In this document: positions 17,191 through 25,524 of the stretch, piece by piece
How positions within the stretch are numbered: the first letter of the stretch is position 1
Layout: each line of letters starts with the position of its first letter
NCBI GenBank assembly: GCA_902555585.1
Contig: CACDSY010000004.1
Coordinates: 167,020-231,019, forward strand
DNA from: an uncultured Pelagibacteraceae bacterium
Lineage (GTDB): Bacteria; Pseudomonadota; Alphaproteobacteria; Pelagibacterales; Pelagibacteraceae
Direction of reading: 5' to 3'
DNA length: 64,000 nucleotides
Translations under genes and position numbers: made by a program
Notes under the pieces: model-generated
What the model saw: the letters and a program-made list of their open reading frames with translations, nothing else
What the model was told of the DNA's origin: nothing
Databases searched by the model: none

Positions 17191-18134
17191 TGGATACATC
17201 TAGATCATATTTAGAACCTTCGTCGTTTTCAAAGAAACTCGCTGCTACAATTATTATTGTATATACAGTAATAACGTTAATTCCTATTTCTTGGATGGTG
17301 ATGACCAGCTTCAAGAATGTAAATAGTGCAATTTCTTATCCACCTGAAGTATTTTTTGAACCATCATTAGAAGGATATGTTAATTTGTTTACTAATAGAT
17401 CAAGACAATCTCAGGAATATCTTGACTCACTGCCACCACCAGAAAATTGGTATGAAGAATTAGTTAGAAGTAGAGAGATGGTTATAACAGGACCATCAAA
17501 ATTTTTAGGAAGGTATTCAAATTCAATGATAATTGGATTTGGTTCAACTTTTGCATCTGTATTTTTGGGTGCCTTAGCAGCGTATGCCTTTTCAAGGTTT
17601 AGAGTTCCATTAAAAGATGATTTATTATTTTTTATTCTCTCTACTAGGATGTTTCCACCAATTGCCGTGGCTGTTCCAATATTCATTATGTATAGAAAAT
17701 TGGGTCTGGGGGATACTCACCTTGGAATGATCATATTATATACAGTCGTAAATTTAAGTTTAGCGGTGTGGCTGTTAAAAGGATTTATGGATGAAATTCC
17801 TAAAGAATATGAAGAAGCAGCTATGATTGATGGATATTCTAGACTTCAAGCATTCTTTAAAGTTGTTCTTCCACAAGCAATGACAGGTATAGCTGCAACA
17901 GCAATCTTTTGTATGATTTTTTCATGGAATGAATATGCATTTGCAGTTTTACTTACCCAATTTAATGCACAAACAGCTCCACCATTTATACCTACAATTA
18001 TAGGAGAAGGTGGTTTGGATTGGCCTGCAATTGGAGCTGGCACAACTTTATTTTTATTACCAGTAATGATTTTTACAATTATTTTAAGAAAACATCTTTT
18101 AAGAGGTATTACTTTTGGAGCAGTGAGGAAATAA
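17190..18134 (+). CDS. ABC transporter permease, MalG/UgpE-like
   Basis: The 314-residue protein has six membrane helices and the EAA loop YEEAAMIDGYSRLQAFFKVVLPQ. There is an extended loop between helix 1 and helix 2 (around residues 60-95, with SRQSQEYLDSLPPPENW), longer than in MalG and likely periplasmic. It pairs with the MalF-like subunit. The stop overlaps the next small gene by one base. Confidence 0.92.
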   Translation: MDTSRSYLEPSSFSKKLAATIIIVYTVITLIPISWMVMTSFKNVNSAISYPPEVFFEPSLEGYVNLFTNRSRQSQEYLDSLPPPENWYEELVRSREMVITGPSKFLGRYSNSMIIGFGSTFASVFLGALAAYAFSRFRVPLKDDLLFFILSTRMFPPIAVAVPIFIMYRKLGLGDTHLGMIILYTVVNLSLAVWLLKGFMDEIPKEYEEAAMIDGYSRLQAFFKVVLPQAMTGIAATAIFCMIFSWNEYAFAVLLTQFNAQTAPPFIPTIIGEGGLDWPAIGAGTTLFLLPVMIFTIILRKHLLRGITFGAVRK

Positions 18135-18325
18135 TGCAAGAAGAGAGGTCATTAATGAGAAAAATATTTAGAAGAGTTTACTGGGAAAATTTGTCTACAG
18201 TATTAATTTTACTTGGAGTTTTCATGCTGTTACAGCCATTTGCAATGTGGATGTATACTTACTCATTTATTGTAATTTTAGTTGGAACTATAGGTTTCGT
18301 AATCACAAGTCACTTTCCGGATTAA
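18134..18325 (+). CDS. Small two-helix membrane protein of the ABC operon
   Basis: This 63-residue protein has a basic cytoplasmic start (about MQEERSLMRKIFRRVYW) and two hydrophobic segments (around 20-36 and 40-57) ending in SHFPD. It lies between the permease gene (one-base overlap, TAATG) and the first ATPase gene (one base away). The frame is open further upstream inside the permease gene, but the ATG at 18134 is the coupled start. I cannot name a family. Small unnamed membrane proteins occupy the same position in some rhizobial glycerol- and sugar-type ABC operons that also have two ATPase genes. It may be an accessory subunit. Confidence 0.75.
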   Translation: MQEERSLMRKIFRRVYWENLSTVLILLGVFMLLQPFAMWMYTYSFIVILVGTIGFVITSHFPD

Positions 18326-18326
18326 T

Positions 18327-19409
18327 ATGTCTCAAATTAAAATATCAAATTTACAAAAATCATTTGGAGATTTTACTGCAGTAAAAAACTCAAATTTAAC
18401 AATTAATGATAAAGAGTTTTTTGTTTTGCTAGGCCCATCTGGATGTGGAAAAACAACAACTCTTAGAATGATTGCTGGATTAGAGTTACCAACATCAGGA
18501 GAAATTTACTTAGGCGAAGAAGAAGTTGGAATGTTGAGAGCATCTGAGAGAGATATTGCATTTGTTTTTCAATTGTTCGCACTTTATCCACATATGAACG
18601 TAAAAAATAACTTATCTTTTCCTCTTAAAATGCAGGGTTATAGCAGAAGTGAAATTAAAACTAGAGTTGAGGAGGCAGCAAAACTTTTAAGAATTGATCA
18701 TATTTTAAACTCCAGTATTTCATCTCTATCTGGTGGAGATAGACAACGTGTAGCTCTTGGTAGAGCTTTAGTTAGAAGGCCAAAAGCATTTTTAATGGAT
18801 GAGCCTTTAGGTACTTTGGATGCTGAATTTAGAGAATTAATGTGTTTAGAACTCAAGAAATTACATATCGATATTGGCGCTACCACTGTTTATGTAACAC
18901 ATGATCAACTAGAGGCAATGTCATTAGCTGATCGTATTGCTGTAATGGATGGTGGTGAAATCTTACAGGCTGATGAACCTGCAGTAATCTACAATAAACC
19001 AGCAACTAAATTTGTAGCGTCATTTATTGGCTCTCCTGGAATGAATTTCATAAATATTGATCAAGGCATTTCAAATGAACAATCGACTTTAAATATAGAG
19101 GGAACAAATTTTAACATACCTAAACAGTATGAAATATCAAAAAGTAAAAAAAACTCATTTGGTATTCGTCCTGAAAATTTATCTCTTACTAACGAGGGTG
19201 GTCTTAAAGGTTCGGTATTTGGGGTTGAATATTTAGGTTCAAGAAAAATTGTAACGGTTAAAACTAATTTTGGAGAAATCAAAGTAAAAACTAATATTTC
19301 AACAAGTGTTAAAATCAATGAAAACGTTCAAATAAAACCTTCTAATAATAACATAATTATTTTTGATGGTGAGACTAACAGATCTCTTAAAAGTGAGTTT
19401 ATGAATTAA
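18327..19409 (+). CDS. ABC transporter ATP-binding protein (first of two)
   Basis: The 360-residue MalK/UgpC-type ATPase has Walker A GPSGCGKTT near 36-44, signature LSGGDRQRVALGRAL, Walker B AFLMDEPLGTLDAEFREL and switch His in VYVTHDQLEAM, followed by a C-terminal OB-type regulatory domain from about residue 240. The signature has Asp in place of the usual Gln/Glu after LSGG, and the Q-loop reads AFVFQLFALYPHM. Both are like the GlpS-type ATPases of glycerol importers, from memory. It overlaps the second ATPase gene by one base. Two different ATPases imply a heterodimeric motor. Confidence 0.9.
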   Translation: MSQIKISNLQKSFGDFTAVKNSNLTINDKEFFVLLGPSGCGKTTTLRMIAGLELPTSGEIYLGEEEVGMLRASERDIAFVFQLFALYPHMNVKNNLSFPLKMQGYSRSEIKTRVEEAAKLLRIDHILNSSISSLSGGDRQRVALGRALVRRPKAFLMDEPLGTLDAEFRELMCLELKKLHIDIGATTVYVTHDQLEAMSLADRIAVMDGGEILQADEPAVIYNKPATKFVASFIGSPGMNFINIDQGISNEQSTLNIEGTNFNIPKQYEISKSKKNSFGIRPENLSLTNEGGLKGSVFGVEYLGSRKIVTVKTNFGEIKVKTNISTSVKINENVQIKPSNNNIIIFDGETNRSLKSEFMN

Positions 19410-20416
19410 TGGCAAAAATAGAATTAAAAAATTTATCTAAAACCTATAATAAAAAAATTGAGGCCTTGCATGATATAAATTTTACCATTGAGGATGGACA
19501 GTTTTTTGTTTTATTAGGCCCATCTGGTGCTGGAAAAACTACTACATTAAGATGTATTGCTGGATTAGAGAAAATAGATAATGGAAGTATTTTATTTAAT
19601 GATGAGTCTGTAACTGAAGATCAACCAGCTTCAAGAGATGTTTGTTTTGTATTTCAACAATACTCTTTATATCCTCACTATAGTGTTTATGAAAATTTAG
19701 CATTCCCTTTAAGATCTCCAATGAGAAAATTACCTGAAGAAGAAATAAAAACTAAGGTTGAGAGTATTGCGAGCATGTTAAAGATTTCAAATAAACTAAA
19801 TAATAAAGCTACACAATTATCCGGTGGGGAGATGCAAAGAGTTGCAATAGGTCGCGCATTAGTTCGTGAGCCAAATTTATACTTAATGGATGAACCTCTG
19901 TCATCTTTAGATGCTAAATTAAGAGAGAGTCTTAGGGTTGAGTTAAAAAATATTCAAACTAATCTAAATTCAACAATACTTTATGTTACACATGACCAAG
20001 CAGAAGCAACCACTTTAGCAGATAAAATTGGAGTTTTAAAAGAGGGTCATTTAGTACAAATAGGAACTCCCGAAGAGATATATGAAAATCCAAATTCTAT
20101 ATATGTTTCGCAAAGATTGGGATCACCAAAAATCAATATTCTCCCTGGGAAATTATTTGGAATGGATGATGTACCTACATTTGGAATAAGACCTGAAAAT
20201 ATTACAATAGGAACTGGTAACTACTCAGCCAAAATTATTTCAATTGAAAATCTAGGTTCAGAAACCGTAGTTGCTTTAAATTTTAAGGACCAAGAAATAC
20301 TAGTGTCAATTCAAGGTAACTATAAATCATCAATAAATGAGACAATTAATTTTGACATGAATAATGAAAAAGTTTTAAGATTTGATCAAAAAGGAAATAG
20401 AATTTATGAGCGTTAG
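19409..20416 (+). CDS. ABC transporter ATP-binding protein (second of two)
   Basis: The 335-residue protein carries Walker A GPSGAGKTT, Q-loop VFQQYSLYPHYSVYENL, a more canonical signature LSGGEMQRVAIGRAL, Walker B LYLMDEPLSSLDAKLRES and switch His in LYVTHDQAEATT, then a shorter C-terminal OB-type domain. It is clearly homologous to, but diverged from, the preceding ATPase, so the pair is an old duplication rather than a recent one. The end overlaps dhaL by 11 bases, indicating coupled expression of importer and kinase. Confidence 0.9.
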   Translation: MAKIELKNLSKTYNKKIEALHDINFTIEDGQFFVLLGPSGAGKTTTLRCIAGLEKIDNGSILFNDESVTEDQPASRDVCFVFQQYSLYPHYSVYENLAFPLRSPMRKLPEEEIKTKVESIASMLKISNKLNNKATQLSGGEMQRVAIGRALVREPNLYLMDEPLSSLDAKLRESLRVELKNIQTNLNSTILYVTHDQAEATTLADKIGVLKEGHLVQIGTPEEIYENPNSIYVSQRLGSPKINILPGKLFGMDDVPTFGIRPENITIGTGNYSAKIISIENLGSETVVALNFKDQEILVSIQGNYKSSINETINFDMNNEKVLRFDQKGNRIYER

Positions 20417-21032
20417 TTTTTTAATTTCTCAAGCAAAAAGTGTCCAAAAAGTTATAGATGAAAATTCTGCAGAAATTGAGGTTCTTGATCAAAAAATTGG
20501 AGATGGAGACCATATTTTTAACATTCAAAGAGGTTTGAAGTTAGTTGTTGAACTTGAAGACGCTATTAAAGATTTACCATTAGCCAAAGCTTTAAATATG
20601 ATAGCAATGAAAGTTCTGTCAGGTATTGGTGGATCATCGGGTGCATTATTTGGAACTTTTTTTATGACTATGGCTAAATCTTCTGATTTAGATAAAGATG
20701 TTGATTTTAATAAAGCATGTGAAATGATTATTAGTGGAATTAAAGCCATGAAAGAAAGAGGTAAAGCTGATGTTGGAGAAAAAACTATGATGGATGTTTT
20801 ATTACCAGTTTCAGAAAAACTAAACGAATTAAAAAATGAAAGTGAATTTAAACCAGGTTTAAATGAAGTGATAAAAATTGCAGAAGAAAGAATGTTATCT
20901 ACAAAAGATATGTTGGCCACAAAAGGTAGAGCTTCTTTTTTAGGTGAACGTGCAAAAGGACATATAGATCCTGGAGCTCGTTCCTCTCAGCTTATAATCG
21001 ATACAATTTGTAAATCAGTAATAAATAATTAG
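20406..21032 (+). CDS. dhaL: Dihydroxyacetone kinase subunit DhaL
   Basis: DhaL is the nucleotide-binding subunit that phosphorylates substrate held on DhaK. The Mg-binding aspartates are visible in LDQKIGDGDH (Asp28, Asp33, Asp35), followed by helical-barrel motifs GGSSGALFGTFF and DPGARSS near the C terminus. The ATG at 20406 gives 208 residues, matching the usual 210. A start further upstream at 20382 would overlap the ATPase more deeply and is less likely. No DhaM gene is in the window, so how the bound nucleotide is recharged is open. Confidence 0.9.
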   Translation: MSVSFLISQAKSVQKVIDENSAEIEVLDQKIGDGDHIFNIQRGLKLVVELEDAIKDLPLAKALNMIAMKVLSGIGGSSGALFGTFFMTMAKSSDLDKDVDFNKACEMIISGIKAMKERGKADVGEKTMMDVLLPVSEKLNELKNESEFKPGLNEVIKIAEERMLSTKDMLATKGRASFLGERAKGHIDPGARSSQLIIDTICKSVINN

Positions 21033-21041
21033 GAGGGAAAA

Positions 21042-22034
21042 ATGAAAAAATTTATAAATAATAACGATGATTTTCTAAAAGAGAGCCTTACTGGTTTTGG
21101 TAAAGCACATAGCGATATTATAAATGTCAATTTAGACCCAAGCTTTGTATCTAGAAAAAATAAAACCAAAGATGGAAAAGTTTCTTTAATTTCAGGCGGT
21201 GGAAGCGGGCATGAGCCAATGCACGGGGGTTTTGTTGGTCATGGAATGTTAGATGCAGCTTGTCCAGGTTTTGTATTTTCAGCACCAACACCAGATCAGA
21301 TGCAAGCAGCAGCAGAACATGTAGATAGTGGCGCAGGAGTTTTATTTATAGTTAAAAATTATTCTGGGGACATCATGAACTTTGAAATGGGAGCTGAAAT
21401 GTATTCTGGTAAAAACGATAGTATTATTACCAACGATGATGTTGCAGTTGAAGACTCTACATTTACTATCGGAAGAAGAGGTGTTGCGGCAACTGTATTG
21501 GTAGAAAAAATAGTTGGATCCTTAGCCGAACATAGTGGAACCCTTGAAGAATGTAAAAAACTTGGTGAAAAAGTTAATAAAAACGCTGGTACGATGGGAG
21601 TAGCATTCACAAGTTGCACTGTTCCTGCTGCGGGAAAACCTACTTTTGATATAGGCGATGATGAAATGGAATTTGGTGTAGGTATTCACGGTGAGCCAGG
21701 AAGAAAAAGAGAAAAAATTCAACCATCAAAAACTATAGTTGGAAACATTTTAGAAGCTATTTTAGACAATTTAAAACCAGAAAAAAATGAAAAGAATTTA
21801 CTTTTCGTAAATGGAATGGGCGGTACTCCTTTGACAGAATTATATTTAGTTTATGAGGATGCATGTCAAATTTTACAATCTAAAGGTATTCAAGTAACAA
21901 AAAGTTTAGTTGGAAATTATTGTACTTCACTTGAGATGCAAGGAGCTTCAATTACTCTTCTCAAATGTGATGATGAAATCTTAAAGCATTGGGATGCTCC
22001 AGTTCATACAGCAGCAATGAGATGGGGGATGTAA
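21042..22034 (+). CDS. dhaK: Dihydroxyacetone kinase subunit DhaK
   Basis: DhaK covalently binds short-chain ketoses as hemiaminals. The binding histidine is His216 in GVGIHGEPG, with active-site motif GGGSGHEPMHGGFVG near 52-66 and Asp110 in YSGDIMNF. The 330-residue single domain is the two-subunit type, not the fused ATP-dependent type. A strong Shine-Dalgarno AGGAGGG precedes the ATG. Dihydroxyacetone is the textbook substrate, but relatives act on erythrulose and other ketoses, and the ABC importer plus dehydrogenase/isomerase context leaves the substrate open. Convergent with the next gene. Confidence 0.92.
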   Translation: MKKFINNNDDFLKESLTGFGKAHSDIINVNLDPSFVSRKNKTKDGKVSLISGGGSGHEPMHGGFVGHGMLDAACPGFVFSAPTPDQMQAAAEHVDSGAGVLFIVKNYSGDIMNFEMGAEMYSGKNDSIITNDDVAVEDSTFTIGRRGVAATVLVEKIVGSLAEHSGTLEECKKLGEKVNKNAGTMGVAFTSCTVPAAGKPTFDIGDDEMEFGVGIHGEPGRKREKIQPSKTIVGNILEAILDNLKPEKNEKNLLFVNGMGGTPLTELYLVYEDACQILQSKGIQVTKSLVGNYCTSLEMQGASITLLKCDDEILKHWDAPVHTAAMRWGM

Positions 22035-22046
22035 GACTTTTTTTAA

Positions 22047-23198
22047 TCAAATAACGACTAAATCAAGTTTTTGATTTCCAAGTCTTTCATTACCACTTTC
22101 TGTAACTAGGTAAGTTTCACCTAGGTTCATTGCTAAATTATTCTCAGAGTCCATTAGTATCATATGCATAAAAAATATATTTCCTGGCTTAATTACATAT
22201 GGATTTCCAGTGTATAACATTGGCCAGTCCATCCAATTAGGTGAAAAAGTTGCCCCCAAAGAATAACCACAAGCATTCATTCTAGAATTTTTATACCCTA
22301 AATCATCAAAAGTTTTTGCATGAATATCAAATACTTCACCAATTTTATTCCCTGGTTTCAATTTAATTTCACACTTATTTAAAGCCTCAATACAAGCTTC
22401 GTGCATTTTAAAATGTTTTGTATCAGCTTTTCCAATTGGAATAGTCCGAAACATTGCCGAGTGATAATGTCTATATGTGCCAGCCCATTCTATAGTCAGT
22501 TGGTCTCTTGAATTTAAAATTTGTTTTTCAGCTTGGTATCGACACAGAAGTGCATTTTTACCAGATCCAATTATAAACTCATTTGCAGGATAATCACCAC
22601 CTCCCTCAAATATAACTTTATTCATTTCAGCTAAAATCTTAGACTCACTTACACCTGCCTTTGCATGTTTCCAAACCTCACTTAAAGCTTTGTCAGCTAA
22701 ATTTGCTGCTTTTTTTACATAATTAATTTCTTCATTTGATTTTATAACTCTTAATTTAGTAACTAATTCAGAAGTATCTTCTATTGAGCAGTAATTTTTT
22801 AAGGATTTATTCAGTCTTAAAGCATTACGACCAGTTAATCCATATGCTTCGTATTCAACTCCAATATTTTTACCCTTTAAATTTAATTCATCTAAAATAA
22901 TTTTAAGATCTTCAGTAGGATCTGATCCATTTCTATCAACCCATATTCTAATATCATTAATATTAGAGGTATTTTGTGCCTGTCTTAAATCCGGAGCTCT
23001 TGTTAATAAAATTATATTACCTTTTTTATCCAAAACTAATGTTTGAAAAAAAACATATCCAAATGTGTCATATCCAGTGAGCCAATACATCGACTCCTGT
23101 CTAAACATAAGGATAGCATCTAATTTTTCCTCATTTAAAAGTTTAATTACCTTATCTTTTCTATTTTTGAATTCTTCTACAGAAAAATGAAGACCCAT
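22047..23198 (-). CDS. M24-fold (creatinase/ectoine-hydrolase-like) protein lacking metal ligands
   Basis: The 383-residue protein has the two-domain pita-bread fold of Xaa-Pro peptidases, with an N-terminal creatinase domain (residues 1-150, LTGYDTFGY) and a C-terminal M24 domain. The five metal ligands of the peptidases are not conserved: Glu237 replaces the first Asp (LTIEWAG), Ala248 stands at the second (YHSAMFRT), Tyr312 at the His (CGYSLG), and neither Glu motif is kept. This pattern is that of metal-independent creatinase and ectoine hydrolase relatives, so C-N hydrolysis of a small compatible solute or guanidine compound is more likely than peptide cleavage. First-choice substrate is unresolved. 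Confidence 0.75.
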   Translation of the reverse strand: MGLHFSVEEFKNRKDKVIKLLNEEKLDAILMFRQESMYWLTGYDTFGYVFFQTLVLDKKGNIILLTRAPDLRQAQNTSNINDIRIWVDRNGSDPTEDLKIILDELNLKGKNIGVEYEAYGLTGRNALRLNKSLKNYCSIEDTSELVTKLRVIKSNEEINYVKKAANLADKALSEVWKHAKAGVSESKILAEMNKVIFEGGGDYPANEFIIGSGKNALLCRYQAEKQILNSRDQLTIEWAGTYRHYHSAMFRTIPIGKADTKHFKMHEACIEALNKCEIKLKPGNKIGEVFDIHAKTFDDLGYKNSRMNACGYSLGATFSPNWMDWPMLYTGNPYVIKPGNIFFMHMILMDSENNLAMNLGETYLVTESGNERLGNQKLDLVVI

Positions 23199-23968
23199 TA
23201 ATTGATAGTTGTTCTAACAGTACCAAGTTTGTCTACTTTGCCTATATATTCGCCTTTACTTTTAATTGGTACAACACCAACAGTTGAGCCAGTAAATACA
23301 TAAAAATCTTTATCTAAAGAAACTTTCTCTTTTCTTATTTTGTTAAGAACAAATCTCAAAGAATTAAGTGGGTTTACATAAACAGTATTTGTATTGCCAT
23401 TCACGTTTAACCCTTTTTTATTTTTTAAATTTGTTTTTAAATTACCAAAATTTATTCTTTTAAATTTTTTCTTAGACCCAACAATAAATTTAATATTCAC
23501 ACCAAAATCACTACATAAATCACCTAAATATTTAATACCTTTTTTTTTCTGTCTAAATCCAACAACCTCAATGCAAGGACCCATATGAGTAATAAATTTT
23601 GTTATATTTTTTGAATTTAATTTTCCTTTAAAGTCAAAAAATTTTTTTTTAATTATATAGTAAACCTCTACTTCAGTACCTAAAGCATATTTATTAATTT
23701 TTACTTTTCCTCCAGATTTAATTAAATTTTTTCCAAATACAGTCGAATGAAATGGCTCTTTTTCTTTTAACTTTTTTAAGAGAGCAATTATTGTACCCCC
23801 AGCTTTAAAACCAACTTTTGTATCCTTAATTTTACTTTCACATAATAATCTTAGTTTATGTGCTAATTTTATATTCTTACAAAATTTTTCAGGGATTGGA
23901 TTTATAAGTTTATTACTATTATAAGCCTTAACTAATTTTTTTGACACTGATTGAATATCATTTTTCAT
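23198..23968 (-). CDS. 2-keto-4-pentenoate hydratase / fumarylacetoacetase-fold family protein
   Basis: The 256-residue protein resembles MhpD/HpaH hydratases, with Lys-Ala-Gly near residue 55 and the metal-binding Glu99 and Glu101 in GTEVEVYYI. These enzymes hydrate 2-hydroxypenta-dienoates or decarboxylate oxo-acids at a divalent metal. It is unusually lysine-rich, reflecting the AT-rich genome. The stop overlaps the start of the M24-type gene by one base (TAATG), so the two are coupled and may act on the same compound (inference). Confidence 0.75.
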   Translation of the reverse strand: MKNDIQSVSKKLVKAYNSNKLINPIPEKFCKNIKLAHKLRLLCESKIKDTKVGFKAGGTIIALLKKLKEKEPFHSTVFGKNLIKSGGKVKINKYALGTEVEVYYIIKKKFFDFKGKLNSKNITKFITHMGPCIEVVGFRQKKKGIKYLGDLCSDFGVNIKFIVGSKKKFKRINFGNLKTNLKNKKGLNVNGNTNTVYVNPLNSLRFVLNKIRKEKVSLDKDFYVFTGSTVGVVPIKSKGEYIGKVDKLGTVRTTIN

Positions 23969-23977
23969 ATCTATAGC

Positions 23978-24766
23978 CTATTGAAGAACTGTCATTGGAT
24001 CAAGCCTTGTTTGAAACCAGTTTATTCTAAAATCTAAGTGGGGGCCAGTTGATCTACCTGTTGAACCAACAGTTCCTATTATATCTCCTTTTTTAATCAA
24101 ATCTCCTACTTCAACCATCACATTTTCAAGATGAGAATAAATTGTTGATATACCATGACCATGATCCATAATAATTGTGCCTCCAGTATAATAAAGATCA
24201 TTTTCAGCCATTGTAACCACTCCAGTACCAGAAGATTTAATTTCTGTTCCTTTGTTTGCTGCAATATCTATGCCGTAATGAGGCCATCTTGGTTTTCCAT
24301 TGAGAATTCTTTGGCTGCCATAAACTCCACTAATTATACCTTCGACTGGCATAATAAATTTTTCAGAAAAAAAAGCTAAATTAGAGTTGATTGCTCTAGC
24401 TTCTCCTATTTTTCCATTTTCTTTTTTAATTCTTTTGTAAACAGATTCAGGTGGTGTTACTTTATTTTCAGGCAAACCATCAATTCTTTGAATGTTATAC
24501 TTACGTTTAAAAACTTTTTTTATTATTTTTTCTGATTTACCGTTAGTTATTTTGGTTATCAAAACATCAAATTTTCTATCTCGATCAATTCCAAAAACAA
24601 AATAACCATCTTCTGATACTTTGATATTTTTTTTATCAATAATTATTTTTGAGTTAGGATCTGTTTTTCCTAATATAAAATGACCTTGAATAAATTTACC
24701 ATCAAATTCTATTGCTAAAACATTTGTTGGAAAAAAAATTGCTAGTATTAGCAACAGTTTTTTCAT
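23978..24766 (-). CDS. Secreted M23-family peptidase with HxD in place of HxH
   Basis: The ATG at 24766 gives 262 residues with a clear signal peptide (1-18, ending NVLA). A longer frame inside the SDR gene is rejected because it would put a non-signal extension in front. An N-terminal beta domain precedes the LytM/M23 domain at 135-262: zinc ligands His163 and Asp167 in WPHYGIDIA, and catalytic His212 in IYSHLEN. The usual GPHLHFE motif reads GPHLDFRINW (His243, Asp245). This variant is, from memory, normal for a subgroup of proteobacterial M23 proteins. The likely target is cell-wall peptidoglycan cross-links. Confidence 0.88.
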   Translation of the reverse strand: MKKLLLILAIFFPTNVLAIEFDGKFIQGHFILGKTDPNSKIIIDKKNIKVSEDGYFVFGIDRDRKFDVLITKITNGKSEKIIKKVFKRKYNIQRIDGLPENKVTPPESVYKRIKKENGKIGEARAINSNLAFFSEKFIMPVEGIISGVYGSQRILNGKPRWPHYGIDIAANKGTEIKSSGTGVVTMAENDLYYTGGTIIMDHGHGISTIYSHLENVMVEVGDLIKKGDIIGTVGSTGRSTGPHLDFRINWFQTRLDPMTVLQ

Positions 24767-25524
24767 TATTTTGCTGTCCAACCTCCATCTATCAGAATAG
24801 ATGATCCAGTTATCATTGCAGCAGCATCTGATGCTAAGAAACATACAGCTGTAGCGACATCACTCTCTTTAGCTGCTTTGCCCATAGGAATATTGCCTAA
24901 AGCTAAATTTTTGAACTTTTTATTTTTAAAAAATTTTTTTACCATAGGTGTTTCAACAAATGTTGGAGCAACTGTATTTACTCTGATATTTTTTGTTGCT
25001 AACTCAACACCCATGCCCTTTGTTAAACCTTCAATTCCAAATTTAGTCATATTGTAAATATTTCTACCAGACATGCCTACATGACCAAGCTGAGATGACA
25101 TATTTATAATTGATCCACCTCTTTTTTTGTTTTTAATCATTTTTTTTACCACTAACTGCGCAACATTAAAGGCAGCTTTCAAATTAAGATCTACCAAATA
25201 ATTCATACTTTGTTGTTTTATCTTCTCAAATGGTTCTGGGATATTTGTACCTGCATTATTTACAAGAATATCAATAATTTTTATCTTTTTTAATTTTTCC
25301 TGTAATTCACTATAGTTCATTACATCACAATTAATTTTGATTAATTTGCTTTTTACTTTTTTTATATCTTTTTCTAATTTATCAAGATCAGATGATGTTC
25401 TGCTCAAACCAATAATTGTTGCACCTGCTTCAGCTAATGCAATTGAACAAGCACGTCCTAAGCCTTTACCAGCCCCCGTTACAAGAGCATACTTATTTTT
25501 AAGATTAATTTTTTTTAAATACAT
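24766..25524 (-). CDS. Short-chain dehydrogenase/reductase (SDR)
   Basis: A classical 252-residue SDR: cofactor loop TGAGKGLG at 16-23, NNAGT in the middle, catalytic Ser in NMSSQLGHVG and the YxxxK pair in YNMTKFGIEGL, then a C-terminal ITGSSILIDGGW. It oxidises or reduces a small alcohol or ketone with NAD(P). The C-terminal features resemble gluconate 5-dehydrogenase/3-oxoacyl reductase relatives, and the substrate is unknown. It overlaps the M23 gene by one base and directly abuts the TerC-family gene. Confidence 0.9.
   Translation of the reverse strand: MYLKKINLKNKYALVTGAGKGLGRACSIALAEAGATIIGLSRTSSDLDKLEKDIKKVKSKLIKINCDVMNYSELQEKLKKIKIIDILVNNAGTNIPEPFEKIKQQSMNYLVDLNLKAAFNVAQLVVKKMIKNKKRGGSIINMSSQLGHVGMSGRNIYNMTKFGIEGLTKGMGVELATKNIRVNTVAPTFVETPMVKKFFKNKKFKNLALGNIPMGKAAKESDVATAVCFLASDAAAMITGSSILIDGGWTAK

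Noticed and set aside
20525..20920. 131-codon frame antisense to dhaL
   Set aside because: Shadow of a well-supported gene, with no start signal or recognisable domain.
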